Shown here piece after piece: positions 59,694-64,000 of a stretch of 64,000 nt of DNA. The stretch comes from Hyphomicrobiales bacterium (GTDB lineage Bacteria; Pseudomonadota; Alphaproteobacteria; Rhizobiales; Rhizobiaceae): contig UCMT01000024.1 in the NCBI GenBank assembly GCA_900473795.1, forward strand, positions 62,001 to 126,000, read 5' to 3'. The position numbers and the translations under genes are program-made. Positions within the stretch are counted from its first letter, which is position 1; the number at the start of each line of letters is the position of its first letter. A model generated the notes under the pieces. That model was not told where the DNA came from and did not search any database. It saw nothing but the letters and a program-made list of their open reading frames with translations.

Positions 59694-60155
59694 TCAGGCA
59701 GCCTTTGCCGGCTTGTCGATCGGATGCTGCGAGCGGAAGCCGACGGCAAGGCGGTTCCAGACATTGATCGTGCCGATTGCCACCGTGATCTTGGCGATCT
59801 CCTCGCTCGAGAAATGCGCCTTCAGGGTTTCATAGGCATCATCGGGAGCGCCTGTCTGGGCAATGTTGGTCACCGCGTCGACCCAACCCAAAAGTGCCCG
59901 TTCGCGGGCGTCGTAGACCGGCGATTCCCGCCAGACGCACATCAGGTTGATCCACTGTTCGCTCAGACCGTCATGACGCGATTCCTTGACGTGCATGTCG
60001 ACGCAGTAGGCGCAGCCATTGATCTGCGACGCGCGCAGCTTGATCAGGTGGATAAAGCGGCGCTCCAGCCCGGCGTTCTGGACGAAATTTTCAAGCGCGA
60101 GCACGGCCTTGAAGGCGTCCGGCGAGGCTTTGGCCATATCGAGACGAGTTTGCAT
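59694..60155 (-). CDS. Carboxymuconolactone decarboxylase/AhpD-family protein
   Basis: A 153-residue redox protein. The CxxC pair of AhpD lies in NGCAYCVDMHVKESRH (with the later His), and the C-terminal part continues the alkylhydroperoxidase fold. ATG at 60155 is preceded by GGAG. It lies 22 nt downstream of the Rrf2 regulator gene on the same strand, and so is likely its regulatory target; such pairs respond to peroxide or redox stress. Confidence 0.87.
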   Translation of the reverse strand: MQTRLDMAKASPDAFKAVLALENFVQNAGLERRFIHLIKLRASQINGCAYCVDMHVKESRHDGLSEQWINLMCVWRESPVYDARERALLGWVDAVTNIAQTGAPDDAYETLKAHFSSEEIAKITVAIGTINVWNRLAVGFRSQHPIDKPAKAA

Positions 60156-60177
60156 CGGTCTTCTCCTTTGTGGTGGC

Positions 60178-60678
60178 TCAGCGAGCCGTTTTGCGTTCAT
60201 GGATTTCCAGGAAGGCGCAGCCCCTGGCTGCGATCCCGCCGTCATCGACCTCGGCCAAAGCGCGCCCGAGATCGGCAATCGTGGTCTTTGCCAGTTCCGC
60301 CCGGTAGACCTGCTCCGCTTTCAGCATGACGGCGTTGATGCCGCAGGGCTTGGCGAAATACCGGCTCGGTAGCGGGTTCGGCCCACGCTGGCGGATTTCG
60401 CCGCAGCGGAAAGCCGGTGCCGGACCTTCGACGGCAAGCACGATGTCGAGAAGCGTGATGTCCGCCGGCTTCCTTGCCAGCCGGTATCCGCCCTTTGGCC
60501 CCGGCACCGTATCGAGAATGCCGACGCCCGACAGCGCCTGCAGATGCTTCAGGAGATAGCTGGTCGAGACACCATGAAACTCGGCGATCGCCGCAGCCGA
60601 GAGCACGCCGCCCTCCGAAAGGCCCGACAGCATCGCAACGCTGTGTATGGCCTGCTCGACACCTTCACCCAGTTTCAC
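60178..60678 (-). CDS. Rrf2-family regulator of the AhpD-like gene
   Basis: A 166-residue regulator: GVSTSYLLKHLQALSGVGIL and GPKGGYRLARKPADITLLDIV form the winged helix. Two cysteines (RCGEIRQRG and AKPCGINAVM) lie in the sensor loop and a third (RGCAFLEIH) near the C-terminus. It precedes the AhpD-like gene by 22 nt and diverges from the second YitT gene. A palindrome at 60700-60716 sits 22 nt before its start and may be its operator. Confidence 0.88.
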   Translation of the reverse strand: MKLGEGVEQAIHSVAMLSGLSEGGVLSAAAIAEFHGVSTSYLLKHLQALSGVGILDTVPGPKGGYRLARKPADITLLDIVLAVEGPAPAFRCGEIRQRGPNPLPSRYFAKPCGINAVMLKAEQVYRAELAKTTIADLGRALAEVDDGGIAARGCAFLEIHERKTAR

Positions 60679-60699
60679 CGCTCTCTCCCGCTCTTATCG

Positions 60700-60716
60700 T
60701 GGATACTTTTTATCCA
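60700..60716. promoter_or_regulatory. Candidate Rrf2 operator in the divergent promoter
   Basis: TGGATA (60700-60705) and TATCCA (60711-60716) form a perfect inverted repeat around a 5-nt centre (TGGATA-N5-TATCCA) in the AT-rich interval between the divergent Rrf2 and YitT genes. Spacing of 22 nt from the Rrf2 ATG fits autoregulation. Binding is inferred. Confidence 0.5.
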
Positions 60717-60817
60717 TGATTATCACGTTTGTCAACCACCAAGATCCGGCTGCAGCGCTTGCGTTTGGCAAAGCGGACGATAGAAGGAAATTTCCAAAGG
60801 CAAGGGACACGGCAGAA

Positions 60818-61462
60818 ATGATGGCAACACCGACAAAATCAGTCTTTGCGACGCTGATGGCTTCAAGCGCGGAACGCCACTCGATTGCCGACGACGTGCA
60901 GGGCGTCATCTCCGGCAGCATGCTTGCGGCGCTCGGCATCGCGCTATTGTCCAGCGCCGGCTTGCTGACCGGTGGCGTGCCGGGCATCGCCTTTCTCATC
61001 CACTACAAGACCGGCTTCAGCTTCGGCGTCTGTTTCTTCGCCGCAAACCTGCCCTTCTATTATCTCGCCTTCCGCCGCATGGGCCTTGCCTTCATGCTGA
61101 AGACCTTCGCCGCCGTCGCCATCACCGCGACCCTGTCGGAGGTCGTGCCGCACGCGCTGGGGCTCACCCATGTCGATCCGCTCGTTGGAGCGCTGTTCGG
61201 TGGTCTCGTCATCGGCGCAGGCCTGCTGGCACTCTTCCGCCACCGCGCCAGCCTTGGCGGCATCGGCATTCTGGCGCTCTATCTGCAGGATCGCTTCGGC
61301 TGGCGCGCCGGCTTCATCCAACTCGGCTTCGACTGCGCCATCGTCGCCTGCTCCGTCTTCCTCGCCAGCCCCTATATCATCGCCTGCTCGATCGCCGGCG
61401 CATTGGTGATGAACATCACGCTGGCGGTGAACCATCGCAAGGATCGCTATATCGCGATGTGA
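60818..61462 (+). CDS. YitT-family membrane protein, paralogue
   Basis: A 214-residue protein with the same plan as that at 58934: HSIADDVQGVISGSMLAALG, GVPGIAFLIHYKTGFSFGV, HRASLGGIGILALYLQDRFG, and NHRKDRYIAM. ATG at 60818 follows AAGGGA. Divergent from the Rrf2 gene, with the palindrome between, so it may be co-regulated with the AhpD-like gene. A 3-nt-later ATG is also possible. Confidence 0.85.
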   Translation: MMATPTKSVFATLMASSAERHSIADDVQGVISGSMLAALGIALLSSAGLLTGGVPGIAFLIHYKTGFSFGVCFFAANLPFYYLAFRRMGLAFMLKTFAAVAITATLSEVVPHALGLTHVDPLVGALFGGLVIGAGLLALFRHRASLGGIGILALYLQDRFGWRAGFIQLGFDCAIVACSVFLASPYIIACSIAGALVMNITLAVNHRKDRYIAM

Positions 61463-61480
61463 GGGCGCATCGGCCGATCT

Positions 61481-61693
61481 TCAGCCGTCGAGGGGAATCA
61501 GGTCATGCTTTTTCAGCTGGTCGATGGCGTTTAGCGCGTCATAGGGAGACCATCCCGCATCGACGGCTGCCTCCACCAGCTTGGTTTCCACTTCCTGTTC
61601 GAGCTTCTGATAGAGCGGCTCGAGCGCCTCCTGCACTGTCAAAATATGCTCGTCGGGCGGGATGACGGTTTCACCAGGTTCTGACAATAGCAT
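61481..61693 (-). CDS. Small hypothetical protein
   Basis: A 70-residue acidic protein with the ATG at 61693 preceded by GGAG. Predicted helices ALEPLYQKLEQEVETKLVEA and YDALNAIDQLKKHDLIPLDG suggest a compact helical fold. It is divergent from the helicase gene; the two starts are 190 nt apart. The family is not recognised, but the composition and ribosome site look genuine. A longer frame running on through the helicase on this strand is an antisense shadow. Confidence 0.6.
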   Translation of the reverse strand: MLLSEPGETVIPPDEHILTVQEALEPLYQKLEQEVETKLVEAAVDAGWSPYDALNAIDQLKKHDLIPLDG

Positions 61694-61882
61694 GCCCCTC
61701 TCCTTCTTGAGTTCGGCTCTTCGATTTTGACACGAATGTATCAATGCAGCCAGAGCGGAAGTGTTCCTTCGACGGTCGAAAATTCCGGACTTGCGGGCGC
61801 GATCGCCGTTCCCGCTCGCTCGAATTTCGACCGCGCAGCCAGCGCTCTTCAAATCCAGCGTATTTGATCTACATTTGTTCGC

Positions 61883-64000
61883 GTGAACCAGATCGATTCC
61901 GCCGCACGCGTAAAAACCTCTCTCTCCCTTCCCCAGCCCTTTCTGCGCTGGTTCGCGGACAAGGGCTGGCAGCCGCGCGCGCATCAGCTGGAACTGCTTT
62001 CCCGCGTTGAGGGCGGAGAAAGCATGCTGCTGATCGCGCCGACCGGAGCCGGCAAGACGCTCGCGGGTTTTCTCCCTTCGCTGGTATCGTTGACGGAACG
62101 CGGGAAAATCCCACCGGGCTCGGCCTTCACCGGCATCCACACGCTCTACATTTCGCCCTTGAAGGCGCTCGCCGTCGATATCGAGCGCAATCTGATGAAA
62201 CCGGTCGGCGAGATGGGCCTGCCGGTGCACATCGAAAACCGCACCGGCGACACGCCCGCCGCCAAGCGCCAGCGCCAGAAGCTCAGCCCGCCCGATATTC
62301 TCCTGACGACGCCGGAGCAGGTGGCGCTGCTTCTCGCCAATGGCGAGGCCGAGCGCTTCTTCAAGGACCTGAAATATGTGGTGCTCGACGAGCTGCATTC
62401 GCTCGTCACCTCCAAGCGCGGACACCTCTTGTCGCTTGGCCTTGCGCGCCTCAGAAAGCTGGCGCCCGGCCTGCAGGCGATCGGCCTGTCGGCCACTGTC
62501 GCAGACCCGATGGACCTGCAGCGCTGGCTTAGCCCCCAGAGAGCCGGCGAAAACAATCACGCCGGGCTGATCACGGTGACGGGCGGCGCGCGGCCGCAGA
62601 TTTCGATCCTGCGTACCGAGGAGCATGTTCCCTGGGCCGGCCATTCCGCAGCCTATGCCATCGGCGACATCTACCGGGCGATCGGCGAACAGAACACCAC
62701 GCTGCTCTTCGTCAACACCCGCAGCCAGGCGGAGCGGGTGTTCCAGGAACTCTGGACGATCAACGACGACAATCTGCCGATCGCCCTTCATCACGGTTCG
62801 CTCGACGTTGCCCAGCGGCGCAAGGTCGAGGCGGCGATGTCGGAAAACAAGTTGCGTGCCGTCGTCGCCACCTCGACGCTCGATCTCGGCATCGACTGGG
62901 GTGATGTCGACATGGTCATCCATGTCGGCGCGCCGAAGGGCGCCTCGCGCCTTGCCCAGCGCATCGGCCGCGCCAACCACCGCATGGACGAGCCGAGCCG
63001 CGCCATCCTGGTGCCGGCCAACCGCTTCGAGGTGATGGAGTGCCAGGCCGCGCTCGACGCCAATTATATCGGCGCGCAGGACACCCCACCGGTCGGCAAG
63101 GGGGCGCTCGACGTGCTCGCCCAGCATGTGCTCGGCATGGCCTGCGCCGCCCCGTTCGATCCGCTCGCGCTCTATACGGAAATCACCAGCGCCTCGCCCT
63201 ATGCCGATCTCACCTGGGAAACCTTCGAGCGCATCGTCGATTTCGTCGCCACCGGCGGCTATGCGCTCCGGAGCTACGAACGATACGCCAAGATCCGCAA
63301 AACCAAGGAAGGGCTTTGGCGCGTTTCCAACCCGCTGATTGCCCAGCAATATCGTCTCAACGTCGGCACCATCGTCGAATCGCCGATGTTGAATGTCCGC
63401 ATGGTCAAGCGCAACGCCCGCGGCTCGCTTGGGCGCGGCGGCATGCCGCTCGGCAAGGTGGAGGAATATTTTCTCGAAATGCTTTCGCCCGGCGACACCT
63501 TCCTGTTTTCCGGCAAGGTGCTGCGCTTCGAAGGCATCCGTGAAAACGAATGTCTGGTGTCTCAGGGCTATACGCTCGACCCCAAGGTGCCTTCCTATGC
63601 CGGCGGCAAGTTTCCGCTCTCCACCTACCTCGCCCAGCAGGTCCGCAAGATGCTGGCCGACCCGGCCCGCCATGCGAGCCTGCCGGACCAGGTGCGCGAC
63701 TGGCTGTCGCTGCAGAAGGATCTCTCGATGCTGCCGAAGGAGGACGAGCTGCTGATCGAGACCTTCCCGCGCGGCAGCCGCCATTACATGGTGATCTACG
63801 CCTTCGAGGGGCGGCTTGCGCATCAGACGCTCGGCATGCTTTTGACGCGGCGGCTCGACCGGGCCGGGCTGAAGCCGCTCGGCTTCGTCGCCACCGACTA
63901 TTCGCTGGCTGTCTGGGGGTTGGAAGACCTCGGTGCGGCCTTCCGGAGCAAGCGTCCGTCGCTTGCGCACCTGTTCGACGAGGACATGCTCGGCGACGAC
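61883..64000 (+). CDS. DNA ligase-associated DEXH-box helicase (3' partial)
   Basis: A 706-codon frame open to the window end. From a GTG at 61883 it reads as a superfamily 2 helicase of the Lhr-like, ligase-associated group: WFADKGWQPRAHQLELL (Q motif), Walker A IAPTGAGKTLAG, TTPEQVALLL, DELHSL box, GLSATVADP, the C-terminal LLFVNTRSQAERVFQ and HHGSLD, and a RIGRANHR motif VI. It is expected to sit beside genes for an ATP-dependent DNA ligase and an MBL exonuclease, used in DNA repair, but these lie beyond the window. The C-terminus is cut off. Confidence 0.9.
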   Translation, partial: MNQIDSAARVKTSLSLPQPFLRWFADKGWQPRAHQLELLSRVEGGESMLLIAPTGAGKTLAGFLPSLVSLTERGKIPPGSAFTGIHTLYISPLKALAVDIERNLMKPVGEMGLPVHIENRTGDTPAAKRQRQKLSPPDILLTTPEQVALLLANGEAERFFKDLKYVVLDELHSLVTSKRGHLLSLGLARLRKLAPGLQAIGLSATVADPMDLQRWLSPQRAGENNHAGLITVTGGARPQISILRTEEHVPWAGHSAAYAIGDIYRAIGEQNTTLLFVNTRSQAERVFQELWTINDDNLPIALHHGSLDVAQRRKVEAAMSENKLRAVVATSTLDLGIDWGDVDMVIHVGAPKGASRLAQRIGRANHRMDEPSRAILVPANRFEVMECQAALDANYIGAQDTPPVGKGALDVLAQHVLGMACAAPFDPLALYTEITSASPYADLTWETFERIVDFVATGGYALRSYERYAKIRKTKEGLWRVSNPLIAQQYRLNVGTIVESPMLNVRMVKRNARGSLGRGGMPLGKVEEYFLEMLSPGDTFLFSGKVLRFEGIRENECLVSQGYTLDPKVPSYAGGKFPLSTYLAQQVRKMLADPARHASLPDQVRDWLSLQKDLSMLPKEDELLIETFPRGSRHYMVIYAFEGRLAHQTLGMLLTRRLDRAGLKPLGFVATDYSLAVWGLEDLGAAFRSKRPSLAHLFDEDMLGDD

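Noticed and set aside
61481..63970. An 829-residue minus-strand frame through the helicase region
   Set aside because: Only its last 70 residues, starting at 61693, look like a real small gene. The rest is antisense to the ligase-associated helicase, whose motifs are unmistakable.
1..64000. CRISPR arrays, tRNA or rRNA genes, insertion sequences or prophage
   Set aside because: No regularly spaced repeats, no cloverleaf or rRNA-like segments, and no transposase or integrase frames were seen by eye.

Overview
The window looks like a chromosomal segment of an alphaproteobacterium of the Rhizobium/Agrobacterium group. The reasons are high GC with strong third-position bias, a fused SecDF, an rkp-type capsule locus built on a large polyketide synthase, and short GC-rich mosaic repeats of the kind scattered through rhizobial genomes. 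The organism call is inference; no rRNA or tRNA gene and no CRISPR array was seen.

Region by region. (1) 1-2306: a partner-switching cassette of a membrane-bound SpoIIE-type phosphatase (5' end cut off), a small HATPase-fold protein and a STAS protein, followed by a small hypothetical gene and about 0.8 kb of non-coding DNA. (2) 3485-18889: rkp/kps capsule region. A 2529-residue fully reducing PKS (RkpA), an alpha-oxoamine synthase (RkpG), a ketosphinganine-reductase-like SDR (RkpH), a membrane sulfatase-fold transferase (RkpI-like) and a KpsS-like Kdo transferase run forward. A half-sized KpsC and KpsF run back towards them. (3) 19030-20177: an Rrf2 regulator, a small protein and a possible leader peptide behind a promoter whose -35 box lies between the arms of a perfect inverted repeat. 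(4) 20325-23434: secDF and a small exported protein. (5) 23577-32632: a catabolic island with two divergent arms. One holds a dimethylargininase-type hydrolase, a TetR regulator, an AruH-like aminotransferase and an AruI-like decarboxylase; the other a polar amino acid ABC importer and an M20 hydrolase. Together they read as uptake and breakdown of arginine or methylated arginine. (6) 32730-36294: a transglutaminase-like protein lacking its catalytic Cys, and a CIO-type cytochrome bd oxidase with a 37-residue third subunit. (7) 36500-46714: a surface-glycan locus with two related glycosyltransferases, a DegT aminotransferase, two frameshifted genes, a chorismate mutase, CDP-glucose and branched-sugar genes and galE. 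(8) 46809-64000: mostly housekeeping and regulatory genes: an aminotransferase, mscL, a transporter-linked hybrid kinase and a LuxR-type regulator, pyrD, a MATE exporter, small envelope proteins, a TPR-methyltransferase, two YitT proteins flanking an AhpD/Rrf2 pair, and a DNA ligase-associated helicase cut by the window end.

How they work together. Regions 2 and 7 both serve the cell surface. The rkp genes probably build an unusual lipid and its Kdo linker for capsule. The glycan locus probably supplies a CDP-linked, C-methylated, perhaps aminated deoxysugar. Region 5 is a self-contained nutrient module with its own regulator. The most promising targets for new biology are the PKS/oxoamine synthase/SDR lipid pathway, the methylarginine island, the Rrf2 leader-peptide operon, and the glycan locus with its embedded chorismate mutase and paired frameshifts.
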